From Streptacidiphilus fuscans (GTDB lineage: Bacteria; Actinomycetota; Actinomycetes; Streptomycetales; Streptomycetaceae): DNA of 64,000 bases. The DNA is taken from assembly GCF_015690355.1 (NCBI RefSeq), contig NZ_JADPRT010000002.1:186001-250000 (forward strand), given 5' to 3'. Shown here one piece after another: positions 44,753-53,934 of the stretch. The notes beneath the pieces were generated by a model. It searched no databases, was not told where the DNA came from, and saw nothing but the letters and a program-made list of their open reading frames with translations. The translations under genes and the position numbers were made by a program. Within the stretch, counting starts at the first letter, position 1. Each line of letters starts with the position of its first letter.

Positions 44753-47700
44753 GTGCAGGGACGTAATAAGAGGGGTGGCGGCGCGGGCAACCCGGCGGAC
44801 CGCGGAGCCGCAGGCCAGCAGCCGTCGCCGAATGCCCCCCACGCCGCCGAGGGCTCCCGCCCCGGGCCTACGCAGAGCCGGCCCGAGGGCGATCCCAAGG
44901 GTGCCAAGCCCACTGCCAAGCCAACCGGCAAGAGTGCCGGCAAGGCCACTGGTTCGGGTGGAGACGGTTCGAACACGAGCCGAATAGGCAGAATCACGCC
45001 GCCGAAGGTCAGCGGCTTGCGCCGCTATGCCCTCAGCAACTGGAAGATCCGCACCAGGCTGACCGCGCTGCTGATCCTCCCGGTGATCGCGGCCATCGTC
45101 CTCGGTGGTCTGCGTATCCAGGGATCGCTGCAGACCCAGCAGCAGTTGGACAACGTGTCCAAGCTCGGTGACGTCGCCCAGGCGGCGACGCTGCTCGCGA
45201 TCTCGCTGGAGAACGAGCGCGACGACATGGCCCTCGCCAGCGGTCCGGGGAGCAATCCCCTCACCGCCGACGCGGTCGTGTTCGACATGAAGCAGACGGC
45301 TACCAAGCAGACCAAGCTCACCACGCTGGTCGACTCGCTGGACAAGACGCAGCTTCCCGGCGGTGGTGTCGACATCAACAACGTCCTCACCCGGCTGAAC
45401 CAGCTCCAGACGATCCAGAGCTCCGCGTTCCAGGCGACCCAGGGCGGTGACCTGCAGAAGACCATCGCCGCGTTCGACAGCCTGATCACCCCGCTGACCC
45501 AGATCACCCAGGACCTGGCCCTCGCCTCGTCCAACCTGCAGCTGGTCCAGGCGACCCGGTCGCTCCAGGCGTTCACCGCGTGGCACGAGGACATGGCCAT
45601 CGTCCGGTCCACGCTGACCGCCGCGCTGGTCAACACCGACTCCAACAACGTGCCGGTCGCCAACGCGCTGCAGGCGAGCGACCGTGTCTACGCGCTGGCC
45701 GCGTTCCAGGACGCCGCCACCCAGCAGCACGAGTTCACCGCGCTCTACACCGCGGACAAGGCCAACGCGCTGATCGGTCCCTGGCAGAACAACTCGGTCT
45801 ACCAGGAGACCACCCAGTTCGCGCAGCAGGTGCTGACCAGCACCCAGCCGCTCTCCGCCCAGCAGAACCTGCTGAACAGCCAGGACTGGTTCCAGAAGTC
45901 CGGCACGATCATGCAGCAGATGGGCCTGGACGAGAGCTTCCTGGTCCAGGAGCTCAACAACACCGCGGCCACGCTGCGTTCCAACGCGGCGACCGACGCC
46001 TACGTCAACGCCGGTCTGATCGTCCTGGTCCTCCTCGTCGCCGTCCTCGGCGCCGGTCTGGTGGCCCGCTCGATGGTCCGCACGCTGGCCAAGCTGCAGG
46101 AGACCGCCGAGGACGTCGCCGAGCACACGCTGCCGGAGATGGTCCGCAAGCTCTCCGAGGCCGATCCGCAGGACGTGGACGTCACGATCGAACCGATCGG
46201 CATCGACACCACGGACGAGATCGGTCACGTGGCCCGCGCGTTCGACAAGGTGCACAGCCAGGCGGTCCGACTGGCCGCCGAGCAGGCCCTGCTCCGAGGC
46301 AACATCAACGCGATGTTCACCAACCTCTCGCGCCGCTCGCAGGGTCTGATCCAGCGTCAGCTGTCGATGATCTCCGAGCTGGAGTCGCGCGAGGCCGACC
46401 CGGACCAGCTGGCCCAGCTGTTCAAGCTCGACCACCTGGCGACGCGTATGCGTCGTAACGGTGAGAACCTCCTGGTCCTCGCGGGCGAGGACCCGGGTCG
46501 CCGTTGGACCCGCCCGGTCCCGCTGGTCGACGTGCTCCGCGCCGCCGCGTCCGAGGTGGAGCAGTACGAGCGCATCGAGCTCGCCTCGGTGCCGACGGCC
46601 GACGTCGCCGGCCGCGTCGTCAACGACCTCGTCCACCTGCTCGCCGAGCTGCTGGAGAACGCGACCTCGTTCTCCAGCCCGCAGACGCGGGTCAAGGTCA
46701 CCGGTCACGCGCTGCCGGACGGCCGGGTGCTGGTCGAGATCCACGACACCGGTATCGGCCTCTCCCCCGACGACCTGGCGGAGATCAACGAGCGACTGGC
46801 CAACCCGCCGGTGGTGGACGTCTCGGTCTCCCGCCGCATGGGTCTCTTCGTGGTCGGTCGACTGTCGCTGCGTCACGGCATCCGGATCCAGCTGCGCCCG
46901 AGCGACTCGGGCGGCACCACCGCGCTGGTCATGCTGCCGGTGGACGTCACCAACGTGGCCGAGCGCCGCGCCGGTTCGGGTGCTCCTGCGGCTGGTGCCG
47001 CGGGACAGCGTCCGGCCGCGCCGGGCGGTCCGCAGCGCACCCCGCTGGGCTCCGGCCCGCAGGGCGCGCCGGGCGGTTCCGGTGCTCCGGGTGCTCTCGG
47101 CGGCTCCGGCCTCGGTGGTCCCGGCAGCCTGGCCGGCGGCCCGAACCCGCGCCCGTCGCTGCCGCAGCAGTCTCAGCAGCCGGGCCTGCCCGCCGGTGCG
47201 GGCGCGCCCTCCGGCTCGACGCAGAGCGGCCTTCCGCGCCGTGGCGGTCAGCCGCAGGGCGGCGGCCAGACGGGCGGCTTCGACGGCGGTCAGACCGACG
47301 GCCGCGGCATGCCGACGGCTGCGTCCGCGCAGTCCGGCCTGCCGCAGCGCGGCGGTCAGCCCGGCCAGTCCGGACAGTCCGGCCAACCCGGACAGACCGG
47401 CCAGCAGGGGCAGTTCGGCCAGCAGGGCCCCGGCCAGCAGCAGGGCGGCTGGAACCCCGGCCAGACCGACGGCCGCGGCCTGTCGATCCCGGGCGCCGGT
47501 CAGAGCGGTGACGCCGACTTCGGCGCCGGCTCCGGCCTGCCGCAGCGCGGCGGTCAGCGGTCCGGACAGCAGCCCGGCCAGCAGCCGGGCGGCTTCGACC
47601 CGAGCCGTACCAACGGCCGTGGCATCCCGATCCCCGGCCTCGGCCAGGGTGCCGACTCCGGCCCCGGCGCGGGCGGTTTCGACCCGAGCCGCACTGACGG

Positions 47701-48508
47701 CCGTGGTCTGCCGATCGACTCGGGCTTCCCGGCGCCCGCGCAGCCGCAGGCTCCGCAGCCGCCGGTCGCGCAGCCGCCGCAGCCCTACGAGGGCGGCCTC
47801 TGGTCCGAGCAGCCGCAGCACGGTTCGCCCGCCGGGCAGCCGCTCGGCGGTGACACCGGTCAGTTCCCGCGGTCCCGTTACGAGGAGGAGGCGCCCGCGC
47901 GTCCGGCCCCGGCCGAGCCGCAGCCCTTCCCGCAGCGTCCGCAGCCGGACGCCTCGGACCCGCTGACCCGCGCGCTTCCTGCTGCCGAGACCGGGGCGAA
48001 CAGCTCGTCCCCGATCTTCGAGCAGATGGAGACCACCTGGTTCCGCGCCGGTCGCGCCGAGCGGATGCGCGGCGTGCAGGTCTCCGCGGACGAACTGTCC
48101 GCGCAGCAGCCGGATCCGCGTCAGGCGCAGGCCCCGAGCCACGCCCAGCAGCCCGCACGTCCGGGGCAGCCGGCCGGTGCCAGCGCCGTGTCCGGCATGG
48201 GCGACGGCCAGGCGCCGTGGCGCAGTTCCGCGAATGACGAGACGTGGCGGCGGGCCGAGCAGGTCCGCGAGCCGAGTGCGGGCGGCATGATGCCGTCCGG
48301 TCTGCCGCGCCGCGTGCCGAAGGCCAACCTGGTCCCCGGCACCGCCGAGGCGTCCTCCCTTCCCGGCCCGCAGGTCTCCCGGTCCCCCGACGAGGTCCGC
48401 GGTCGTCTCACCAACCTGCGTCGTGGTATCCAGCAGGGTCGTGCCGCGGGGGCGGCCGGTCCTGACCAGGGCAACGGTGCGTACGGCAGCAACCCCCAGG
48501 AGCGTTGA
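44753..48508 (+). CDS. cvnA1: Conservon sensor-like histidine kinase CvnA (conservon 1)
   Basis: A protein of about 1251 residues, the membrane-bound sensor of a conservon, which assembles a G-protein-coupled-receptor-like complex with CvnB, C and D. A basic, Pro/Lys-rich N-terminus precedes TM1 (about 104-123, LTALLILPVIAAIVLGGLRI). A nitrate/nitrite-sensing (NIT)-like extracytoplasmic domain follows, then TM2 near 420-440, HAMP, and a kinase core with LDHLATRMRRNGENLL (candidate His), LLENATSF and DTGIGLS. The last ~400 residues are a Gln/Gly/Pro repeat region (SGLPQRGGQ, QTDGRGM) ending in RSPDEVRGRLTNLRRGIQQG. Start: GTG 44753; the frame is open earlier. Confidence 0.9.
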   Translation: MQGRNKRGGGAGNPADRGAAGQQPSPNAPHAAEGSRPGPTQSRPEGDPKGAKPTAKPTGKSAGKATGSGGDGSNTSRIGRITPPKVSGLRRYALSNWKIRTRLTALLILPVIAAIVLGGLRIQGSLQTQQQLDNVSKLGDVAQAATLLAISLENERDDMALASGPGSNPLTADAVVFDMKQTATKQTKLTTLVDSLDKTQLPGGGVDINNVLTRLNQLQTIQSSAFQATQGGDLQKTIAAFDSLITPLTQITQDLALASSNLQLVQATRSLQAFTAWHEDMAIVRSTLTAALVNTDSNNVPVANALQASDRVYALAAFQDAATQQHEFTALYTADKANALIGPWQNNSVYQETTQFAQQVLTSTQPLSAQQNLLNSQDWFQKSGTIMQQMGLDESFLVQELNNTAATLRSNAATDAYVNAGLIVLVLLVAVLGAGLVARSMVRTLAKLQETAEDVAEHTLPEMVRKLSEADPQDVDVTIEPIGIDTTDEIGHVARAFDKVHSQAVRLAAEQALLRGNINAMFTNLSRRSQGLIQRQLSMISELESREADPDQLAQLFKLDHLATRMRRNGENLLVLAGEDPGRRWTRPVPLVDVLRAAASEVEQYERIELASVPTADVAGRVVNDLVHLLAELLENATSFSSPQTRVKVTGHALPDGRVLVEIHDTGIGLSPDDLAEINERLANPPVVDVSVSRRMGLFVVGRLSLRHGIRIQLRPSDSGGTTALVMLPVDVTNVAERRAGSGAPAAGAAGQRPAAPGGPQRTPLGSGPQGAPGGSGAPGALGGSGLGGPGSLAGGPNPRPSLPQQSQQPGLPAGAGAPSGSTQSGLPRRGGQPQGGGQTGGFDGGQTDGRGMPTAASAQSGLPQRGGQPGQSGQSGQPGQTGQQGQFGQQGPGQQQGGWNPGQTDGRGLSIPGAGQSGDADFGAGSGLPQRGGQRSGQQPGQQPGGFDPSRTNGRGIPIPGLGQGADSGPGAGGFDPSRTDGRGLPIDSGFPAPAQPQAPQPPVAQPPQPYEGGLWSEQPQHGSPAGQPLGGDTGQFPRSRYEEEAPARPAPAEPQPFPQRPQPDASDPLTRALPAAETGANSSSPIFEQMETTWFRAGRAERMRGVQVSADELSAQQPDPRQAQAPSHAQQPARPGQPAGASAVSGMGDGQAPWRSSANDETWRRAEQVREPSAGGMMPSGLPRRVPKANLVPGTAEASSLPGPQVSRSPDEVRGRLTNLRRGIQQGRAAGAAGPDQGNGAYGSNPQER

Positions 48509-48936
48509 TCAAGATGACTCAGATGAGCCAGGCTGCTCACAACTTGAACTGGTTGATCACCAACTTCGTGGACAACACCCCCGGGGTGTCGCACACCGTG
48601 GTGGTCTCCGCCGACGGCCTCCTGCTCGCCATGTCCGAGGGCTTCCCCCGGGACCGCGCCGACCAGCTCGCCGCAGTCGCCTCCGGCCTCACCTCCCTGA
48701 CCCAGGGCGCCTCGCGGATCTTCGAAGGCGGCAAGGTCACCCAGACCGTGGTCGAGATGGAACGCGGATTCCTCTTCATCATGGCCGTCTCCGACGGCTC
48801 CTCCCTCGCCGTCCTCTCCTCCCCCGACAGCGACATCGGCCTGGTCGGCTACGAGATGGCCCTCCTCGTCGACCGCGCCGGCGACGTGCTCACCCCGGCG
48901 CTCCGCGCCGAACTCCAGGGCAGCCTGCTGCACTGA
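48505..48936 (+). CDS. cvnB1: Roadblock/LC7-family protein CvnB (conservon 1)
   Basis: A 143-residue roadblock/LC7 protein (MSQAAHNLNWLITNFVDN, VVVSADGLLLAMSEGFPRDR, SLAVLSSPDSDIGLVGYEMA). It binds the cognate CvnA and GTPase CvnD. TTG at 48505 overlaps the cvnA1 stop (TTGA); ATG at 48514 is an alternative, 10 nt from AGGAG. It differs from CvnB2 at only four residues, and the two genes are nearly identical in DNA, although their cvnA genes are strongly diverged. Confidence 0.92.
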   Translation: MIKMTQMSQAAHNLNWLITNFVDNTPGVSHTVVVSADGLLLAMSEGFPRDRADQLAAVASGLTSLTQGASRIFEGGKVTQTVVEMERGFLFIMAVSDGSSLAVLSSPDSDIGLVGYEMALLVDRAGDVLTPALRAELQGSLLH

Positions 48937-48984
48937 GCTGAGCCTGGCTCTGATCGTCAACTGGTAACGGAACTTGACGAGATA

Positions 48985-48997
48985 TCACCAAAGGTGA
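48985..48997. promoter_or_regulatory. TCACC-N3-GGTGA palindrome upstream of cvnC1
   Basis: TCACCAAAGGTGA, a short operator-like palindrome in the cvnB1-cvnC1 gap. The same half-sites and spacer occur before cvnA2 (50171-50185). The outer bases TnAC-N5-GTnA agree with the published BldD box; the centre does not. Confidence 0.5.
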
Positions 48998-49008
48998 GAG
49001 ATGCGCCA

Positions 49009-49053
49009 CTCGGTGAGCGAATATCCGGGGTCGCCCGAATTTCGCTCACCGAG
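49009..49053. promoter_or_regulatory. 13-bp inverted repeat upstream of cvnC1
   Basis: CTCGGTGAGCGAA and TTCGCTCACCGAG, perfect arms with a 19-nt centre, in the 239-nt gap between cvnB1 and cvnC1. Could end or attenuate the cvnAB message, or bind a regulator before cvnCD. Confidence 0.6.
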
Positions 49054-49175
49054 GCCCCGTACACTCCGTCCCGATTGCGCCACCGAGCACTGGCAGATCA
49101 GAGACCGTCAGGACCCAGCACGATCCACCTCGCCGCGGAGAGGCACGACGGCCGCTGCAGCACCAAGGAGGACAG

Positions 49176-49544
49176 ATGACTTCACCACACGGAGGCCAGG
49201 GCGGCCGGCCGTTGGTGCGTCCGTACGCCATGACCGGCGGACGGACCCGCCCGCGGTACCAACTCGCCATCGAGGCGCTGGTCTCCGCAACCCCTCAGGC
49301 CTACCGGGCCGGTGTGCTGCTCCCCGAGCACGCCCGGATCGTGGACCTGTGCCGTGAGGTGAAGTCGGTCGCCGAGGTCTCCGCCCTCGTTCCGATGCCG
49401 TTGGGCGTCGCCCGAATCCTCGTGGCCGACCTGGCCGAAGCCGGCCTGGTCGCCATCCACCAGCCCGCCGCCGCAACCGACAGCGGCGGCGCGCCTGACG
49501 TCACACTGCTCGAAAGGGTGCTCAGTGGACTACGCAAGCTCTAG
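49176..49544 (+). CDS. cvnC1: DUF742 protein CvnC (conservon 1)
   Basis: A 122-residue DUF742 protein: VRPYAMTGGRTRPRYQLAIE at residues 14-33, then a winged-helix-like segment (LCREVKSVAEVSALVPMPLG, ARILVADLAEAGLVAIH) and DVTLLERVLSGLRKL at the end. In conservons it joins the CvnA/B/D complex. AAGGAGG ribosome site upstream of the ATG. It overlaps cvnD1 by 20 nt. Confidence 0.93.
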   Translation: MTSPHGGQGGRPLVRPYAMTGGRTRPRYQLAIEALVSATPQAYRAGVLLPEHARIVDLCREVKSVAEVSALVPMPLGVARILVADLAEAGLVAIHQPAAATDSGGAPDVTLLERVLSGLRKL

Positions 49545-50109
49545 CCCGCCCGTTGCGTCCCGAGCCACGACCTCCGCGAAGATCGTGGTGGCGGGCGGCT
49601 TCGGCGTGGGCAAGACGACTCTGGTCGGCGCGGTGTCCGAGATCAACCCGCTCCGCACCGAGGCCGTGATGACCTCGGCCTCCGCAGGGATCGACGATCT
49701 GACCCACGTCGCCGGGAAGACCACGACCACGGTCGCCATGGACTTCGGCCGTATCACGCTGGACGAGGACCTGATCCTCTATCTGTTCGGCACACCAGGC
49801 CAGGACCGCTTCTGGTTCATGTGGGACGACCTGGTCCGCGGCGCGATCGGCGCCGTCGTCCTGGTCGACACCCGCCGCCTGGCCGACTGCTTCCCCGCGA
49901 TCGACTACTTCGAGAACAGCGGCCTGCCCTTCGTCGTGGCGCTCAACAACTTCGACGGATACCAGTCCCACAATCCCGAAGAGGTGCGCGAGGCACTGCA
50001 GTTGGGCCCGGACACACCGATCATCAGCACCGACGCCCGTCGGCGCGACAGTGCGAAGTCGGCACTGATCACCTTGGTCGAGCACGCGCTGCTCGCTCGG
50101 CTGCGGTAG
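49525..50109 (+). CDS. cvnD1: Conservon GTPase CvnD (conservon 1)
   Basis: A 194-residue small GTPase. G1 is GGFGVGKTTLVG at about 24-35, G3 lies around LFGTPGQDRFWFMW, and VALNNFDG stands in the NKxD position as N-N-x-D. It is the G-protein output of the conservon. Start GTG 49525 inside the 3' end of cvnC1. From the G1 loop onward it is nearly identical to CvnD2 (I count 10 differences in the common part). Confidence 0.93.
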   Translation: MDYASSSPPVASRATTSAKIVVAGGFGVGKTTLVGAVSEINPLRTEAVMTSASAGIDDLTHVAGKTTTTVAMDFGRITLDEDLILYLFGTPGQDRFWFMWDDLVRGAIGAVVLVDTRRLADCFPAIDYFENSGLPFVVALNNFDGYQSHNPEEVREALQLGPDTPIISTDARRRDSAKSALITLVEHALLARLR

Positions 50110-50170
50110 CCAGGGCAAGAGCGGGCGTTGAACTTTCCATAACGGTTCGACACGCATTTCCCACCCAGAA

Positions 50171-50185
50171 CTCACCACCGGTGAG
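50171..50185. promoter_or_regulatory. CTCACC-N3-GGTGAG palindrome upstream of cvnA2
   Basis: CTCACCACCGGTGAG, about 190 nt before the cvnA2 start and 62 nt after cvnD1. Same architecture as the site at 48985-48997. Confidence 0.5.
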
Positions 50186-50376
50186 CGGATGCCTACGCAG
50201 CGCCGAATGGAGCGTGGGCATTCGCTGCCAGTGGCCCCTTATGTCCGATTTACCACCAGGAACCCATTCCCGTACGGGTGTTTGGCCAAGGCCACGGGCC
50301 CGTGCTGGAATGCCTGCCACCGCGGGTTGACCCCCGGATGCACGACAAGGCCGCCCCGGCCGAGAGGTTGAGTCGA

Positions 50377-53300
50377 GTGAGCCAGAACGAGGCAGCTCCA
50401 GGCGCCGGAAGCGCGCCCCAGGTACGGCCCGCGGGTCGGCTCTCGCTGAGCAACAGGCGTCTATCCTTCAAACTGGTGACGATCCTGCTGGTGCCGGTGG
50501 TTGCAGCACTGACCTTCGCAGGACTGCGGGTGCAGAGCTCGTACACCACCTGGAGGGCGGCCCAGGACGCGGTGAAGACCGCGCAGATCGTCGAGGCGGC
50601 GACCACGGTCGCACAGGACCTGGACGAGGAGCGCGACAGCTCCCTCCCGTACCTGATCAAGGGCGACGACAAGAATCCGGTGGTCGTCAACGCGCGCGCG
50701 ACGAGTGACGCCGCGATCGCCACCTTCCAGAACCTGGCGGCGAACGCGCCGAACGTCGGCCACCTCCAGGAGCGCGTCAAGACGGCGAACGACCAGCTGA
50801 AGGGCCTCACGCAGCTCCGCGCCGGTCGCTACCAGGCCTACGACACCACGACGGAGGAGGGGTACTCCCACCTTCTGTCCGCTCTTCAGGCTCTGGACAA
50901 CGAACTCGTCGTCGGCAACGGCAGCTCCATCAACTCCGACGCCCGCTCCATCTACGCGATCACGCTCACCAAGGACGCGATCTCGGTCGACCGCGCCATC
51001 GGGCTGCACATGCTGCTGGAGCCGACGCCGTCCAGCAGCGCGGACGTCGCCGGTCGCCAGAGCCAGATGATCCACCTGTGGAGCTTCCTCTTCCTCGAGC
51101 AGGTCGCCGAGAACGAGTTCGACAACGCGGCCGACCCGCAGTTCAAGCAGCTCCTCGCCCAGGACGAAGCCCAGGCCGCCCAGCAGGCCAAGGCCATGGC
51201 CGCGCAGGCCGCCCAGCAGGCCGCGCAGGCCCACCAGAGCTACGTTCCGCCGCCGGCTGACATCCAGACGATGGTGAACTACATCGCCAGCGGCTCGATG
51301 AGCAACCGCGAGCTGGCGGCGAAGGGTGTCACGGTCCCGAACTGGGACGCCGTGATGACGCTCTCCTTCAACGCCTTCCGCGGCGTCGAGAAGCAGCTCA
51401 CCTCCACCTCCGTCAGCCAGGCCACGGCCGCGGCCGACCAGGCCAAGAACGACATGATCGTCAACGGCGCCGCAGCGCTGGGCGCACTGATCCTGGCGAG
51501 CATCGTGACCACGCTGGTCGCCCGGTCGATGACCCGCAACATGCGCCGCCTGCGTGACAGCGCCCAGCAGATCGCCAGCGAGCGCCTGCCCGACCTGGTC
51601 CGCCAGCTGTCGAAGACCGACCCCGGCCGCGTGGACCTTTCCGTCGCGCCGATCCCGGTCTCCGGCAAGGACGAGATCGCCGAGGTCGCCCGCGCGTTCG
51701 ACGACGTCCACCGCGAGGCGATCCGACTCGCCGCCGAGCAGGCGCTGCTCCGGGGCAACGTCAACGCGATCTTCACCAACCTGTCCCGCCGCTCGCACGG
51801 CCTGATCGAGCGTCAGCTCGACCTGATCACGGACCTGGAGAACAACGAGGCCGACCCGGACCAGCTGGAGAACCTCTTCAAGCTGGACCACCTCGCCACC
51901 CGCATGCGCCGCAACGGCGAGAACCTGCTGGTTCTGGCGGGCGAGGACGCCGGGCGCACCTGGGGTGAGCCGATCCCGCTGGTCGACGTGCTCCGCGCCG
52001 CTGCCTCCGAGGTGGAGCAGTACGAGCGCATCGAGCTGGCCGGGATCCCCGAGACCGACGTCGTCGGTCCCGCCGTCACGGACCTCGTGCACCTGCTGGC
52101 CGAGCTGCTGGAGAACGCCACCACCTTCTCCAGCCCGCAGACCCGGGTCAAGGTCACCGCGACCCGACTTCCGGACCAGCGCGTGCTGGTGGAGATCCAC
52201 GACAAGGGCATCGGCCTGACGGCCGACGACTTCGCCGAGATCAACGCCAAGCTGGCCGAGCCGCCGACCGTGGACGCCTCGGTGTCCCGGCAGATGGGCC
52301 TCTTCGTGGTCGGCCGCCTGGCCGAGCGCCACGGCATCCGGGTCCAGCTGCGCCCCTCCGGCGAGTCGGCGGGCACCACCTCGCTGGTGATGCTCACCGA
52401 GTCGCTGATCCAGACCTCGCACCCGGTGCTGCAGCCCGAGGAGCAGTTCACCGTCTCCCGGATCTACCCGGAGAACCCGCAGGAGCGCCAGCACGCCGCG
52501 TTCGGCGCCGGCCCCGACGGCGGCCCGATGCGGACGGCGAGCGACCTCGGCTTCGACGACAGCCGCTACAACCCGGCCGCGCAGCAGGGCGAGCAGCCCG
52601 TCGAGCAGACGCTGGCGCTGGACCCCGTGCAGCGCTCGCTGCGCCTGGGAGCGCGCCGCGAGCAGGCCGCGCTGGAGCCCGGTTCCGAGACCGGGAACGC
52701 GCCCGCAGCGGCGTCCTCCCCGGCTCCCCAGGCTCCGGCACCGGCTCCGGCGCCGCAGGGCTTCCCGGGCCAGAGCCAGGGCGGCCAGCACGGCCTCTCC
52801 GGTCAGCCCGGCTTCGGTCAGCCCGGTCTCGGTCAGCCGAGTCAGCCCGGCCAGTCCGGCCAGGGATTCGGTGACTTCGGCGACCAGGGCTACCAGCAGT
52901 CGCAGGAGTTCGCGGCGCAGGGCTTCTCCGACGGGTACCCGCAGAACAACGGCTACCAGCAGGACTACGGCACCGGCGAGTACGGCAACCAGTACGGCAC
53001 GGACCAGCGCGACGACTACGGCCGGGACTTCGACGAGCGCTTCGGCTCCGCGTCCGCGTCCGGCGCGGGTGCCGGCTCGAACTTCGGTGCCGGCTCGAAC
53101 TTCGGCGGCGGCAACTTCGGTGGCAACTCGAACTTCGGCGGCGGCGACTTCGGGGGCGACCGCTCCGGCGGGCCGTCCTACCCGGCGCGTGACGCGGGCT
53201 ACGAGGCCGGGCGCTACACGGCGCAGAGCTTCGAGTCCGGTCCCGCCGAGCGCCGCCCCTACGGCGCGGAGTCCGGCGACGACAACTACCTGACCCCTGG

Positions 53301-53934
53301 CTCCACTCCGGGCATGCAGCACTACGGTGCGGGCGGCTCCGCGGGCGCCGGCGCGAACGCCGGCTTCGGCGGCGGCGCGGGCGACCGCGGCTTCGAGCCG
53401 GAGCCCATGCACGGGACCGGAGCCGTGGACCTGCCCGGCTCCGCCGGACTTCCGATGCGGCGTCCGGGCGCGGCCCTGGGCGGCGGTTCGGCCGGCGGCC
53501 AGGAGACCGGCGAGCGTCCCAACTGGTTCACCGGCGCCAAGGTCAGCGGCCAGTCGACCGCCTCCATGCCCGTCATGCCTTCGGCCCAGCAAACCGGTTC
53601 GACCGTCCCGACGGGCGGCCGCGGCGAGACGCCCGCGCTGCCCGCCACCCCCACACCTGGTCTCGCGACGCGCGAGACACTGACCGGCGGCACCACCGGA
53701 GCGGGCCTCCCGCGCCGTGTGCCGCGCCAGAACCTGCTTCCCGGACAGATCCAGGACCCGGCGGGCGCAGGCGTCCAGGAGACGCCTCAGCCGCCGTCCC
53801 AGCTGTCCCGATCCCCTGAGGAGGTCCGCGGTCGCCTGACGAACCTGCGCCGCGGCATCCAACAGGGCCACAATGCGGGCGACACCCCCCAACCGGGCAA
53901 TGGCCCGTACGGCACCAACTCCCAGGAGCGTTGA
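50377..53934 (+). CDS. cvnA2: Conservon sensor-like histidine kinase CvnA (conservon 2)
   Basis: A protein of about 1185 residues with the CvnA layout: TM1 at about 33-51 (VTILLVPVVAALTFAGLRV), NIT-like sensor domain including an Ala/Gln insert (AQAAQQAKAMAAQAAQQAAQ), TM2 about 365-385, HAMP, kinase core with LDHLATRMRRNGENLL near 503, LLENATTF and DKGIGLT. The C-terminal ~450 residues are low complexity, with GQPG and SNFGGG repeats, ending RSPEEVRGRLTNLRRGIQQG as in CvnA1. The start was set at GTG 50377 (MSQNEAAPGAG); ATG 50338 is possible. Sensor domain clearly differs from CvnA1. Confidence 0.9.
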   Translation: MSQNEAAPGAGSAPQVRPAGRLSLSNRRLSFKLVTILLVPVVAALTFAGLRVQSSYTTWRAAQDAVKTAQIVEAATTVAQDLDEERDSSLPYLIKGDDKNPVVVNARATSDAAIATFQNLAANAPNVGHLQERVKTANDQLKGLTQLRAGRYQAYDTTTEEGYSHLLSALQALDNELVVGNGSSINSDARSIYAITLTKDAISVDRAIGLHMLLEPTPSSSADVAGRQSQMIHLWSFLFLEQVAENEFDNAADPQFKQLLAQDEAQAAQQAKAMAAQAAQQAAQAHQSYVPPPADIQTMVNYIASGSMSNRELAAKGVTVPNWDAVMTLSFNAFRGVEKQLTSTSVSQATAAADQAKNDMIVNGAAALGALILASIVTTLVARSMTRNMRRLRDSAQQIASERLPDLVRQLSKTDPGRVDLSVAPIPVSGKDEIAEVARAFDDVHREAIRLAAEQALLRGNVNAIFTNLSRRSHGLIERQLDLITDLENNEADPDQLENLFKLDHLATRMRRNGENLLVLAGEDAGRTWGEPIPLVDVLRAAASEVEQYERIELAGIPETDVVGPAVTDLVHLLAELLENATTFSSPQTRVKVTATRLPDQRVLVEIHDKGIGLTADDFAEINAKLAEPPTVDASVSRQMGLFVVGRLAERHGIRVQLRPSGESAGTTSLVMLTESLIQTSHPVLQPEEQFTVSRIYPENPQERQHAAFGAGPDGGPMRTASDLGFDDSRYNPAAQQGEQPVEQTLALDPVQRSLRLGARREQAALEPGSETGNAPAAASSPAPQAPAPAPAPQGFPGQSQGGQHGLSGQPGFGQPGLGQPSQPGQSGQGFGDFGDQGYQQSQEFAAQGFSDGYPQNNGYQQDYGTGEYGNQYGTDQRDDYGRDFDERFGSASASGAGAGSNFGAGSNFGGGNFGGNSNFGGGDFGGDRSGGPSYPARDAGYEAGRYTAQSFESGPAERRPYGAESGDDNYLTPGSTPGMQHYGAGGSAGAGANAGFGGGAGDRGFEPEPMHGTGAVDLPGSAGLPMRRPGAALGGGSAGGQETGERPNWFTGAKVSGQSTASMPVMPSAQQTGSTVPTGGRGETPALPATPTPGLATRETLTGGTTGAGLPRRVPRQNLLPGQIQDPAGAGVQETPQPPSQLSRSPEEVRGRLTNLRRGIQQGHNAGDTPQPGNGPYGTNSQER

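Noticed and set aside
44750..48142. Open frame of 1130 codons opposite cvnA1
   Set aside because: Antisense shadow of cvnA1, caused by high third-position G/C. No start signal or recognisable domain.
50461..53892. Open frame of 1143 codons opposite cvnA2
   Set aside because: Antisense shadow of cvnA2 for the same reason.
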